The notes under the pieces were generated by a model. It had not been told where the DNA came from, did no database searches, and was given only the letters and a program-made list of their open reading frames with translations. From NCBI GenBank assembly GCA_947034895.1, contig OX344763.1:32487025-32551024 (forward strand): DNA of 64,000 nt, given 5' to 3'. This stretch comes from Rhytidiadelphus loreus. Lineage: Eukaryota > Streptophyta > Bryopsida > Hypnales > Hylocomiaceae. Below are positions 45,560-58,199 of the stretch, one piece after another. How positions within the stretch are numbered: position 1 is the stretch's first letter; the number at the start of each line of letters is the position of its first letter. A program made the translations under genes and the position numbers.

Positions 45560-48430
45560 TTTTGGATACACCTATTTTTATTACTTTAAAAATTCAAAGT
45601 TTATTCAAATGGAATTCATAAATTGCATAAGAAAGCTATCTAAAATTTTCTATTGACTTCTTACAAAATGCAACAAAAAATTAGGCAATCCAATAACAAA
45701 ATCAATGATCAATTGCTTATTTGGTCACACTCAAATGTAATTGCCTTAAAACGATTCATATAGGCAAAATGTGACAATTGATCAACGTCTTAAACAAAGG
45801 CAGTAAATATACCATATTATGTCTTGGTATTAAGTGTGGTGAAGCTTCAAAGAGAATTCTAGGATATAAAATTCTAAATCTTTTAAACCAGGAGATACAT
45901 AAAAATTCACTATTTATCACTCAATGATTAAATTTGGATAACTTGAGTTTTTATTTGGACTTGCAAACTCCATGTTTTTTAGGAGAGATAGAGATAGATA
46001 ATATTTACCAACTACAAAAAATAACATACATATTTTTACTATTATCAGCCACAGTGAAATTTAAGAGTTGTATAACATAGGTCTACCTTTTATATGAGCA
46101 ATATTCAAAATATCATACTACAATAGAAAAAACAATGTTGTAGAATTCAAAGTCTAAAAGAATTTATTGATAATTTTTAATTCTATTGTTTAAGAACAAT
46201 CATATTGAATTCTACAATCAAACTTCTTGTTTCATTTCAAAGTAAAATTTTGTAGATTTTACAAAATGGCTTCTCTAATATCCATTCTTTAATTGAATGG
46301 TGAAATCCTTAAGTATGTTCAGTTGAACACCATGTATAATCTTAAGCAATTTTTGAGATTTGATGGTATGTTGAAAGATGGATTGAATTATGAATGGAAT
46401 AATTGATTATTGAATGTTCATTGATCATACTTGGCTATATATGACTAGTATATGAAAGTAAGGTTTATTGGAATTAGAAACCTCTTCCATAATGATTTAC
46501 ATTAGAGTTAGACACTTCTAGAATGAAGATATATGAATTAGAGTGAAACACCTCCAATTGGAGATGGAATTAGATAGCTCTAAGCATAAGATCTTTTGAT
46601 AGGTGGTTGATTCTTGAGTACTAGTAGATATTAGTTTTGAAAAGACTTCCCAAGTCACAAAAGGTTTAAGGAACCTATTTGAATCATGAAAGGTTTAAAG
46701 TACCTTCTATAAGTAAATGATAAATGTTTTAAAACCTCCTCAAGTCACAAAACATTTTTAGGATTCTTCTATCTTCATTAAAATCAAATTATTATTGAAA
46801 CAAATAGTCATTTAAAATAGATAGTCATCTTTGCTATAAGATACAACTTGGAGGTACTAAGGAGAGTTTGACTGGGAAAGATCTACTATCTATGGTTGAG
46901 TAGTTGATTATATTGCTTAAGCTTAAGAAAGCAAGAAAAAGCGAATAGAAAATTGCTCTACCATATTGAAATGCAATAATGTTCAAAGGCTATTAAATAA
47001 TATTAAAAAAATTTAAGTTGGAATTTTTAAAAAGTTGCCCTCTATTGTTGTTACAAGTTCTTAAATCTCTAATTTTATAATTACATCTTCAACAAAATTC
47101 AAGAAAAATAGGATCCAAGAAATGATCTAAATTTGATTTTGGATGTAAATTCAATGACCTTAATATTTGAACTTGAATATTTTTATATTCTACTAGTTTA
47201 TATTGAACTTTAAGGCCCCATCCTCTCACAAATGTAAAAAATAATCATTTTAATAATTTGTAGCCTTTCATACAAACTTTTTGATTGTCCACACACTACT
47301 TTTTCAGCATTTTGGTGTGGCTTCAATCTTCAAAAATATGTAGATTTTTTTGAAGGTGTTTTTTTCAAAAAAATGATTTGTACTTTCAAAAAATCATATT
47401 CTTAATAGTTTGTAGAAAAAAGTTACAAAATTCAAATTTAAATATAATTTTGGTGTCACTATAAATTTAGTGTCTTTCAAAGAAAATTGTAGAAATGAAT
47501 AGAATTGAATCATATTTTAGCTTACACTACTTTAAATATAATTCATAAAGCGTCATTTTGGCAAGTTTAGGTTGACTTATTAGTGTTTTTTAGTGGATAG
47601 TTAGAGAATTTGCCAAATCTTCAATTAACTTTGAGCCAAGTACCCTTGTCCAATTTTTATTTCTTTTCAAAGTTCAGGTATTAAAATACTCAAGTTGTTA
47701 TCAAATGATATGAGATGTTTTGCATCTATATCAATAACCATATCTACATATGTGTCCATATAAATACTTGTCCATATTTGTACAAGTGTGTGTGTCTCTC
47801 TCTATATGTGTATGTGTGAGGGGTAATGTATCAACATCCATCCATATGTATGTATTTGTATCCATATTTATATCTATATGAGATAGGCTTGCCTAGTTGA
47901 ACCCCTCATTTTCATTTCATTTCTCTCCCATTTGACTTTAAGCTAGTTGGTGTTTTTGAGGAGATAGTGCAACATATGCTAATAAAATCAATAGTATCGT
48001 ATTTGGGTTGAACATGAATTATGAATCCACTTGTAGTCTTTCAATCGTCTTTATACATGTCAAATCCAAAAAATTGGTCACCAAAAAAATACAAGGTTAA
48101 AGAGCATAACATATGTAGCCCCAATCAATTTATGACTTTTCAAAATCTACTCTACAATTTTTTTAATTGAACTTCTAACGTGGCTTTTTCTCCAAGATCT
48201 AGTGTATTTGAGGCTCATTTCTAAGAGTTCTCAACACTAAAAAATCAAGATTTGCAATGAACACCCTAGCATAAAATCTTGAATAGAAAAATCATAATCA
48301 TTCATTTTCAAAATCGGATTTTTGATGCTAAAACTAGACTTCTAAAAGATTTTTACAAAAATATAAAGTATTAAAAATAATAACTTGTCAAGGTTTTATT
48401 TAACTTCAAAGTATTGTCAATACCAGAATT
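45560..48430. other. AT-rich intergenic DNA
   Basis: No genes. Pattern of short AT-rich repeats; a GT-rich tract at 47740-47880 (TATGTG/TCTCTCT). Confidence 0.5.
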
Positions 48431-48432
48431 TG

Positions 48433-48456
48433 ATGCCTTAGGCATTTAGGGGTTAA
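48433..48456. repeat. Isolated TTAA-type terminus with hairpin
   Basis: ATGCC-TTA-GGCAT followed by TTAGGGG and TTAA (48453-48456): the same end structure as elements A and B. Its partner end was not located. Confidence 0.55.
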
Positions 48457-48914
48457 GAGCGGTGTGTTAAAAACTGATCTTAACCCAAATTTATACCTTC
48501 AATTCATTCCTAGCTAGTACTCCTATAACCACAATTTCCATCATCGAGTGTAAATAGACTATTATTTGTGAGTATGTAAAGAATGACTTGAAGTACACTT
48601 CAACACTTATTAGATTCAATTCCTAAGGGCATATGCATTATGACCCAATTTGAGCTTCAACACCAAAGACAAAGTTAGAAAAATTGTCTCAATGCTATAA
48701 TTTTGATTTGAGGCATAAAAACAATGGAAAAATCAACCAGTTAATCTTTTTGGAAATTGCTTTTGATTGGTAACCGTAAAGACTTGAATTCTTAGTTGAT
48801 ATTAATTGAAGCATCAATCATTTAAATAATCAACAACCAATTGATATTTGATAACCACATGCTTCAACCAAGAACTAAATAGATTTGAAGTTCCACTTGA
48901 AGTGTCGGTTGGTT

Positions 48915-49165
48915 GTGTAGTGTTAATGGTAGTTGACCTAGTTGGTCATATGATGTCATTGTATAATGTGACAATTGATAGTTAACAATTGGTCGTATCA
49001 TGTCATTGTATAGTGTTACAATTAGTAGTATATTATCATCATAGAGTGTTACAATTAGTAGTATATTGTCATCGCATAGTGTGACAATTGGTTGGATGTT
49101 TATTGTCATTATGTAATGTGGAAGTTAGTAGTTGACAAACTGGTCATGTAATGTCATCAATTGAA
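48915..49165. repeat. Minisatellite, about 40-45-bp unit
   Basis: Repeats of the type GTCATTGTATAGTGTTACAATTAGTAGTAT occur five to six times with GACAATTGGT variants (48950-49110). Confidence 0.75.
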
Positions 49166-49402
49166 GCATTGATTGGTCACCGCTTGAATTATGTAAACAC
49201 TCATCGATTCCACAAAGATGTAAGGTGTCAACATGACCAACAATCATCCAAGTAGAGGGTAAGGAGATTTCTATGAAAGGGTCATTGAGAGGGAGATTGG
49301 AAGACAAATTTTAAAAAAGCATAAAAATGTTGTTGATATAGAGAGTGGAATGCGGACTTCATAAAAAGCATAAAAAGTTGATGACATGTGGAGTGTGGGG
49401 TA

Positions 49403-50272
49403 CAACGTTGCTAGCGTGTGAGCGTAGAGCGGGGAGCAGGAAGCGGGGAGCGGGGAATGAAGAGTAGGGAGTGGGGATTTAAGAAACAATAGGAAATAAG
49501 TAATGAGAAAAATGAGAAAAAAGGGGAATTTGACATAGAATTTGAGTATTTTTTGTGAAATTTGGATGCAAGTTAGCGTAAATTAAAAATAAGTTCAATG
49601 AAAAGATGGTTGAAAATAAATGGAGGCACAGAAAAAAAAACATAGGAAAAATACCATGCCAAGAGTAGATGAAAGTAGACTAGGGGGGGATGAAAGCATA
49701 TGATAGAAATGGATGAAAGTTGTTCACTATTGAGATGAAAGTAGACGGAAAATTTGGATGAAAAATTTGGAATATACAATTGGATGAAAAGTGTGGATGA
49801 AAAGTGTGGATGAAAATTTTGGAAATAGGTATTTGGATGAATGAATTGGATGCAAAATGTGTCATGCATCCAATATCATCCATTATTTTCATCCACTTCC
49901 ATGAGTTACATCCATATTTTCCATTCACTTTCATCATCTACATTCATCCATTTTTTTCATCCACTTTCATCATCTACATTCATCCATTTTTTCATCCACT
50001 TTCATCCGTTTTTTTAAACTTCGTGCATCCATTTTCTTAAGCACATTCATTAGTTTACCTTCAACCCTAAACCCAAAACTTTTGCTTTAAATCTCATCCA
50101 TTTTACTGACCCTTCCATGTATTCCTTTTTTAACTTTCATAGATTTTTTCTTAAACTTTTGTTTCAATTATCATCCATTTTTTCCAATTTATTTGATCAA
50201 AAATTCCAAAATTGTCCCTTCCCGCTCACCAATCCCCACTCCCCGCTCGCCGCTCATGTACCAGCATTCCCC
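49403..50272. mobile_element. Foldback (MULE-like) element, copy 2, inverted to copy 1
   Basis: Near-identical to 42869-43751 in reverse orientation; it encodes the same incidental 78-codon frame. Flanked by GTGTGGGGTA (49393-49402) and ATGTGGGGCA (50273-50282), an imperfect 10-bp duplication matching at eight of ten bases. Compared with copy 1 the terminal GTACGTGAG is GTACATGAG, a C-to-T change at a CpG. Confidence 0.85.
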
Positions 50273-50289
50273 ATGTGGGGCAAATTTCA

Positions 50290-52637
50290 AAGAAACATAT
50301 ATGTGATTAACAATAACACATTTACTACCAACATATAAATTTGACACTAAGAGAAATCCACAAGTTTTCAAGAGTCATAAATAAGAGTTGAAAAGTTCAT
50401 TGAGTCAAACAATGAAATGTGAAGTGTTTTTGTTCTTAATATTTGATCATTTAAGAAGAACATTATTTTACGCAATAGCATCTTGTGAAGTCTACTCTAA
50501 AGATTTATAGAATATAATTGAGACTATAAACTAGGTGATAATAAGAAATACTTGTCATATTTAACATGTTCAACCTCTTATTTAGAATTGGTTGGAGTTA
50601 TTTTTCTCTCTACACACACAACTTCCAAAAAGAGTGGTATTATTACCATATCATTTATGTGATGCCTACAAACAACCCAAAATTCTTAAATAAATATAGG
50701 ACTACTATACATCTTGTTTAGTTTTTCCTTACCTTCCAAAAATAATATGCATTTCATATACAACCTTAATTCATTAGAAGTTTATATTTACCATTTTGAA
50801 AGATTTAATACTATTTCTAGTCCAAAAGGCAAATTTAGAACTAAAATTGGAACTTGAAAAGATCTACCAAGATTATGCAAGCCAATTAATTGAAGAGACT
50901 TATATTAATATTAAATATTCATTTGGCACATGATTAACCACAAAATGCATTTTTTCTATATCGCCATAGAGATAATAGAACCTTTTTATTCTTTTAAAGT
51001 AATTGATTGACAAAAAGTCACTTCACATAGAAACAAATAGGAATTTCTTAAGACTTTTAAGTTTGTCTATTATCTTTAAAAAATAAAAACATCAAAGTAA
51101 ATTATTATTTTATTGAAATTTTCTAGCAAATTGTTTCATACATGACTTTTGGAGAAAAAAAATTCTCATGCATAAATTTTTAGGGATATATTGTTTATAG
51201 CATAATACTTTTCATTTTTTCTTTCATTTTTTCTTATTTTTCAAAGGCTCATAGTACAACATGTACTACTAGTACCTCCATCTAGCAAATATCAAAAGAT
51301 GTTTCTTGCAACAATCCAAGTTTCATATAATTCATGGAACATCTTGAGTTGAATTTTTCTTGAGATTTCTAGCAATTTCATAAAAATTGAGAAGATATTC
51401 AACCAATATCTCTATTATATATTTGAGCATATATCTTATTTGTTCTAGGAAAGATGTTCCAACACCACTCTTGATACCTAGTACACATAGATCACCATTT
51501 AGAAAACCAAAAACCAAAAAATAACTTGTAATACCAATATCATGAAATTCTTATCTTTTTTTTGTAAGAAGATTGCATATTTATAAATCCATATTTTCAA
51601 ATGTGATCATATTTTTTATGAAGATTGTTATTTGGACACTTGTAAAAATAAATGAAAGTTAAGGATTATTTGTTACTAAGTCATTAAAGAATGAAAGTTG
51701 GAAAAAAATTGTGACAATTTCTTTTCTACTTTTCTACTTGCAACAAACCTGTAGGTAGACTCATTGTATACATTTGTAACTACATATGTCCAAAAGATAT
51801 TTTTCAACGATTTCATAAGTAACATGTTTCAAAAAACTGATTCTAAAATGTAAAATAATTAAAAATATTATCTCTTTTAATTGCTAAAGATATTTTGATT
51901 TCTGAATTCAAACTTAATTTTTTTTAATTGTCACGCATAACTGACCCAGGTGACACCTTATTGAACTCAACTTCTAAATTATAAGATTAATTTTTGTGGA
52001 AATATATCCACTCAAAGTTCTCAAAATTTTACATCTTCAGAAAAGGTTTCTAAAATTGAGAGTAAAGAAGCATGCCTTAAATCCATTTTGTTCCCTAATG
52101 GACAAGGGGATTTTAGGAAGTAAATGCTTGGATTCTCTGTAATGTTTTCTTTGGCATGGTAATAATTCCATTTTTGCCAAGGTTGGTAGCTCTATTTAAG
52201 CTTTTTTCCTTCTACAAATAATTCACCAAATTAGCAATGAAGGAGATTGTTCTTACTTTTGCACACTAGTTAAGAGACTATTTTGGTTGGAAGTCAAAAT
52301 AGTGTGTTGCACATATAGGGCAAGCAAGGCCGGACTCATTCTTCAAACCAATGACTCTTCATTTTTACTAGTAGATAATAAGGTAGTTGAGCACCAAACA
52401 TCAATTCCAAAAGCTCGATGCCAAAGGCCTACATATGGACACTAGCTATTTCAGTGTCATATGGACTTCAACACCAAGTTCTAAAATATAATACTTAGTG
52501 CTCAAATATCTCCCTATCGAGATGAAAATTTTGCCAAACTACAGAAAGATGCCCCAAAAAAAGAAAAAGAAAAAAGATCTTATTTTCATTATGTGCAAAT
52601 AAAATAATATATATTTCACCATATATACAAGCCACTT
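50290..52637. other. AT-rich intergenic DNA
   Basis: No gene. At 52000-52110 a degraded right end of a TTAA element B copy (CCATTTTGTTCCCTAATGGA, CAAGGGGATTTTAGG). A hairpin ACTATTTTG-GTTGGAAGT-CAAAATAGT lies near 52272-52298. Confidence 0.45.
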
Positions 52638-52641
52638 TTAA

Positions 52642-52782
52642 CCCTTGAAAGACATTGAGGCCAAAAAGTGGCCAATGAATGACTTGACTCATCACTATAG
52701 AAACAAAGAGTGCATCTACTAGTCCAATAATCCAAGAATTTTGGTGACAGCCTTGGTCATGGGGGGCCGTGTCCTTTAAGGG
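52642..52782. mobile_element. 141-bp TTAA-flanked MITE
   Basis: TTAA at 52638-52641 and 52783-52786. Ends CCCTTGAAAGACATTGAGGCC and, inverted, CCCTTAAAGGACACGGCC. A hairpin GGCCA-AAAAG-TGGCC with outer CATT/AATG lies at 52653-52677. Its interior is the inverted unit of the array at 53756-54480. Confidence 0.8.
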
Positions 52783-53199
52783 TTAAGCTTCCCAAGAGAA
52801 AGAGCCAGGACAATGGAAAAAAACATCCGCCACGTAGACTTCAGAAACATGCCCCCTGTAATACCCCCCTCATCTAGTCAAGTTTTGTCATGTCGGATCT
52901 TTCTAGTGGGACTTTTTCTTTAGTCTATGCAGCCCATGTTTCTACTCCTGGGAATAAGATCTACATTGTGTTGGGGTGGATAAGAATAAGGGATGTCCCA
53001 TACAATATATTCTCTTCTCATCCAGACGGGCCTTTTTGCCTTGTGGAGTGCAGTGCCATCAACTATTTCTATTTGTTAAAAACATCAACTGAAGTGCTGC
53101 TCTCAAGTATCCGACACTCCATCCGTCAGTCACTTAAGCTTAAATTTTACATTTTTCTTTGTTCCTGGTACATACCGTTACAAATGACTTTGACTTGAC

Positions 53200-53755
53200 T
53201 TTTCACACGTGGCAAAGTTTTATTGGATCGGACATGACTTACCTTAGCAGTAAAATTCCACGCCCCGCTGGATCGCGGTCTCTTTCCAGGCAACTACTGT
53301 TTTTCTAGTCATGCAAAATAATGGTATGGACTGGAGGGGATGGACCTTGAAAAAGCCAACCTCTATGGATTTGGTATGGGTCTGGTATGGCTTGTGGACT
53401 ACAGTGTGAGGTAGGAGGTCCATAAATCTCCCACCTGAGAGCTGGAACTGAATTTGGGGGAGGTGAAGCTTCTTGAAATATTTTTTTAGTAAAATTTCCT
53501 TGAAAGACAATGGGAATTGGCATCTAACCCAAGTCGTTTCATATTTTTTGGAGCTTTGTGGAATTAGTTATGAAAATTTGAAGTTGAAATGGCACAAGGC
53601 TCTAAAATTGCCCTCCTCCTAAAATGTACACCGTTTGTACATTGTTGAAGGCTACAAAGAAGCAACATGTGTGAATAGTGTACATTTGATGAGGTGGACG
53701 GTTTTAGAGCATGTGCGCTTTTAGAACTTCCTACCTTAAGTTATTAACTGTGGAA
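53200..53755. other. GC-balanced stretch without a called gene
   Basis: Unlike its AT-rich neighbourhood, it has reasonable open frames (53244-53523, -) but no recognisable protein. 53510-53580 resembles 58500-58570 (TTTTGGAGCTTTNTGAATTAG). Confidence 0.4.
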
Positions 53756-54480
53756 GGATGTGTCACCATAACCAAGGTAGTTACCAAAATTCTCCAATTA
53801 TTGGACCAATAGGTGCATTCTTTGTTTCTATAACAAATAGTGAAGTCATTCTTTAGACCTTTTAGGTTTGTGGTGTCGTTAGCCTTTAAAGGACGCAACC
53901 CCCATGACCAAGGTAGTCACCAAAATCCTCCAATTATTGGACCAATAGATACATTCTCTTTTTCTATAGTGAAGTCATCTATTGGACAAGTCTAGTCTAT
54001 AACATCCTTCTAGGGCCATGAGGTTTGGAACCCTCCCTTGGTGATAGGTGCTCATTCAAATGTGATTCAATTTTTGGATCAATAGGTACATTCTTTGTTT
54101 CTATAGTAATAGAAATAGTCATTCATCAAATACTTTGTGTCCTCAATGTCATTTTAGAGTCAACAATCTTTAAAAGGGGGCGGTCTCCATGACCAAGGCA
54201 GTTACCAAAACTGATCCAAGTATTGAACTAGTATGTGCATTCATTCTTTGTTTCTACAGTGAACAATGAAGTCATCCATAACCTCTTTTCAACCTCAGCA
54301 TCCTTCAAGGATTAAGATAGTAGTACCTTAACATTAGAAGGATGTGACCCCTTATGACTGAGGTAGTCATTGAAATACATTGATTACTAGACTAGTAGGT
54401 GCATTCTTTGGTTTTATCTACAGTGAAGTCATCCATCCAACATTTTAAGTTCGCAATGTCCTTATAGGATTGAATCATGC
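53756..54480. repeat. Tandem array made from the 141-bp TTAA MITE, five units
   Basis: Head-to-tail units of about 130-165 bp begin near 53762, 53903, 54040 (most degraded), 54190 and 54355. Each is of the form ATGACCAAGGTAGTTACCAA, CCAATTATTGGACCAATAGG, TGCATTCTTTGTTTCTAT, GTGAAGTCAT. Junctions retain relics of the element end (GCCTTTAAAGGACGC, CATCCTTCAAGGATTAA). This equals the inverted sequence of 52642-52782. Confidence 0.8.
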
Positions 54481-54663
54481 ATTTCTAGAAAGTGCAATAA
54501 TTTACAAGACCAAAAAACTTAACTATTGCAGGTCAAAAATTTTGTGTACAAATTTATTATGGATTGTAGGATTTTTAAATTACTAAAAAAATTCCAAATA
54601 TATAGGTACTTTATAGAAAAAAATCTTATGTAATTTATGGTATTCACGAGAGTTATATTTTTT

Positions 54664-55589
54664 TTACCCTTGAAGTTTTAAGGCCTTTTTTTCATCAAAT
54701 TCCACTCAAAATTGCCATTTCTATTGCTAAGTGCAAAAAACTTTAGAAATTATTTTTTTGCATATCTAACTGTAGGATCTTGCACTAGATTAGTATAAGG
54801 AAGTATGGAAGAAGTTTCAAAAACTCTGACCATGTGGATTGTATAATATTTTCATTTGAAGTGACAAAAATTGGAATTTTTTGTACCTTGTCCACCTTCA
54901 TTTTAAGGCTTTGAATCTTCTTAGCTTAAAAATTTTGCACTACACATGTTGAATTTCTCATTTTTATGTTGAAAAATTGAGTTGAAAGTATAGGAAAAAA
55001 AATTCAAAGAATTTTTTATTTATTTTCATTCTTTAAAAAGTTATTAAGTAAAAGTAATCCGAAAGTGAACAAAAAATCAAATTGTTAATAGCTCTAAGTT
55101 GGAATTGGAACACAATAATCCCAACCTCTAGTAAGTACACCTCGAAGCATACTAAACATTGTCAAAAAAAATTATATGAAAATTGTGAAAATTGCATTAA
55201 AAGATGAACCCTACAAGTTGTTGTTTTGAGAAGGTGCTTAGGTTGCCTCAAAAACAAGATTGTCCATAACTTTCTCATCACTAGTCCAAATAGAATGAAT
55301 CAAATTTTTTCATGTAGACAAAATACTTTCTATGAGAGAAAAATTTAGAAAAAAAATTATTTTGACTTCTTGTGAGTTTTGTGTATTGTTCAACAATCAC
55401 TGTTTTGGTTTAGGGTGGCATAACTTTTGTTTTCAAGCACCGATTGAAATTAAAATTATATTCCTATAAAGTTGACGTGTTTTCCTAGTGTTTTTTTTTA
55501 AGTTTCAAAAAATCACAATGAAAATTGAGACTGTAGGAGCCTTCTCCAAATCCATTTTATTTCCCAAGGGGACAATGGGACTTTAGGAA
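54664..55589 (-). mobile_element. TTAA-type element B, inverted copy
   Basis: The right end GGGGACAATGGGACTTTAGG precedes TTAA (55590-55593), matching the left end of 26744-27652. The left end at 54660-54720 (CACTCAAAATTGCCATTTCT) matches the other end (CTCAAAACTGCCATTTCTGC). Length 926 versus 909 bp. Confidence 0.65.
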
Positions 55590-56594
55590 TTAAGTAGTGA
55601 TTTAGGCCTTTTCTTTATAAGTTGAAACCAATGGAGGGTTACCATTTGCTAAGAACAAGGTATAGTCACTTGATTTTTTCTATTATGATAATATGGATTA
55701 CATTTCTTGTAGTTGTTGGGCAACTTTGGTCAAAAATAGTTCTACAGCTACATTGATATATCATAATAGAGAGTAACACTACTTTGAAAGTTTATGTTTT
55801 GAATTATTGATATTTTTATTTGTTAATAATAATTAGTTACAAATTTTTGAAGTAAAAAGATACACTATAGAACTGAAAAATAACTTTCACATCCCTATAT
55901 TATATAAGAAAAAATTGTCTAAAAAATGAACAAAAAATTCCTAAAAATAACTCATTATTGAAAGCTAATTTTGAGTTGAATATTGACTCAATGGTCATCT
56001 AAATGTGTCCTCTATAATTATTTGAGTTGAAAAACATGCCATTTTAGTTCATTTCCAACCTCTTCTAGAAATCATTTCATATTTTATTTGAGTTGGAAAT
56101 TTTGGCAATAGAAAGCTATAGTCATTATTAAACAATATTCAAAATTTTAGGTTGAAATTATAGTTTATTAGAAACCACTTGTTCGCACGTGGTTTGTTAT
56201 AGTAGAACTAAGTGCACCCCCCGAGCCGTGTATGAAAATGATATTTTTGAACCCAAATTTTTTTTCTCAAATATTTGTATAGTGCTAGTGTGAATATTGT
56301 ATTCATCTACTGATCAACTCTACATCCTTGAATTTTAGATTCCCTACTCTCCATTTTTCAATTTGCTACCGCACTCAAGACGTTAAAGTGGTCAAACCAA
56401 GTCATCCTTGCAAGGTGAATTTGCCTTTGGAGAAATACAAGAATTTTTTATTTGTCACACATGATAAATTAAACTTAAAAATTTTGAATTGATATTAGCA
56501 ATTGGAGGCCCTAAATTAGCTTGAAGAGGTGAACAACATAGAATTAACAAAATACAAAATAGGGGGCTTCTTTTTTACAATTATCATCAAGAAC

Positions 56595-57290
56595 ACAAAA
56601 TTCACCCTTGCATAATCAACTTTGTATGACAATTTTAATGTCCTGCCTACCACATAAGTATGAATCTATTAATAGAAAGAAACTTGAGTGGCATGGCTAT
56701 AATCTATTATATTAAGTATGAAAAATACATAATTCACCATGCATGACCCACTTTGCATGACCACGTCAATGTCCTACCTACTACACATGAATGAATCAAT
56801 TAATATAAAGAGACTTGAGTGGCATGACTAGAATCTATTATATTAAGTATAAAAAAAATTAGAATTCACCATGGAGGACCTACTTTGTATAACCACTTTA
56901 ACATCATGTCTACCACACATGTATGAATCAATTAATACAAAAAGACTTGAGTGACACGGCTGCAATCTATCATATTAAGTATGCGTGTCAACCCTTGTCA
57001 TGATTCTTGTAAAAAAAATTGTCACATTTTCATCCTCGGTGGATCCACTGTGTATGACCACTTTAATGCCATGCCTACTACATATGAATAAATCAATTAA
57101 TAGGATACTTGAGTTGCATGACCACAATCTATTATATTAAATACCCTAAACACACAATTCACCATGCAAGCCCCACTTTGTATGACCACTTTAATGTCAT
57201 ACCTACTACACATGTATGAATCAATTAATAGAAAGAGACTTGAGTGACATGGTTGCAATCTATCATATTAAGTATGCATGTCCCCTCGAG
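56595..57290. repeat. Tandem array, about 130-155-bp unit, five copies
   Basis: Unit: AATTCACCATGCATGACCCA, CTTTGTATGACCACTTTAAT, GTCCTACCTACTACACATG, AATCAATTAATA, GACTTGAGTGGCATG, ATCTATTATATTAAGTAT. Copies start near 56598, 56731, 56873, 57030 and 57152. Related to 38740-38930. Confidence 0.85.
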
Positions 57291-57460
57291 TCATGACTCC
57301 CATAACAACATTTCTCACTTTTTCATTATGGAGAAATATCATCCAATTATTTCATGATGAAAATTTAGAGTGTGATGAGCACTACTGTAATTTGTCTTGC
57401 ACACTTTTCCCTTGTTTCTTGCTTTGTTCTTATATATAGGTTTGTCTAGTTACATTTTAA

Positions 57461-58195
57461 CCCTGGATCGCCTGAAACGCCATTCTGTGGCGTTTGGATG
57501 GCAATCCAGGGAAGTTTTTCATCCATTTTAAAGCTCTTTGTTCCCTGTTTTCCTTGTTGACCTTTCATGTTGAGTTATAAAGAGTATCCAATTGAGTTTG
57601 TAGTCTAGCCAATGTTTGTTTTCACAAAAATGAGAAGCTTTTAAAAAAAAACGGATCACAAAATATGCTATTTTAGTGTATTTTGGGAAGTAGTTGCTCC
57701 TTGCTCTAAATCTGAAATTTCTCCACAAAAATGATGTTTTTTGAGTGTGAGCCCAACTAACAAAATGAAGGTCATCTACTCTAGTTTCTACGCCAATTTG
57801 AATTTTGGAAAAATTTATAGTATTAAATATTTGATTGCAATTTGAATTTTGTATGTATTTTCAATGTCTATTGAATTCTAATTATAGAATGACATGGAAA
57901 TTGAATCTATACTGATATTTTTCATTGTAATGTACACACATGGTGAAATTTTCAGATTTGTTGAAATAATTTTCTATTTGATGTGATTTTTCTTCACTTT
58001 ATCTTCAAAAATTCTCAAAAAAATCAATTTTCCACAAAAAAATCTAGATTTTTTGTGAAGTAATGAAGACATGTAATTTCATCTCTGAAAAATAAATATA
58101 AATTTTTTCATACATATCTAGTTGCAAAATGGCAACAAACTAAGTGACGGGCAGTGAGGCTTGAAATCATTGGTGATGGGTCCGTCATTTAGGGA
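57461..58195. mobile_element. 735-bp TTAA-flanked element with extended terminal hairpin
   Basis: TTAA at 57457-57460 and 58196-58199. The left end CCCTGGATCGCC runs into an extended stem: CCTGGAT/ATCCAGG, GCC/GGC and AAACGCCA-TTCTG-TGGCGTTT (57462-57510). The right end, inverted, is TCCCTAAATGACGGACCC, with AGTGACGG/CCGTCATT pairing. No coding frame. Confidence 0.65.
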
Positions 58196-58199
58196 TTAA

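Larger units (their letters stand above)
41060..45560. repeat. Satellite-like array, about 340-bp monomer, about eight or nine copies
   Basis: Each monomer contains GACATTGTACATTCTATATT-GAGGTTTTATTTCTCC, GATTATTCTAAGGTATCTCC, TTGTTTGTGGTACATGGAAA, AAGTCAATAGTGCTTACATC and AGATTCATCTCACCTACCAA. The TTGTACATTCT anchor is at 41459, 41753, 42194, 43888, 44316, 44648, 45080 and 45406. Irregular spacing is explained by inserts at 41827-42003, 42450-43751, 44203-44281 and 44913-45012. Monomers differ clearly, so the array is not young. Confidence 0.85.

Noticed and set aside
52890..53198. 102-codon frame
   Set aside because: The start is an alternative or uncertain ATG, there is no recognisable domain, and the sequence lies between repeats.
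53756..57290. Regular repeats as possible CRISPR array
   Set aside because: Units are long, contiguous and diverged, with no constant repeat and unique spacer pattern; the genome is eukaryotic.
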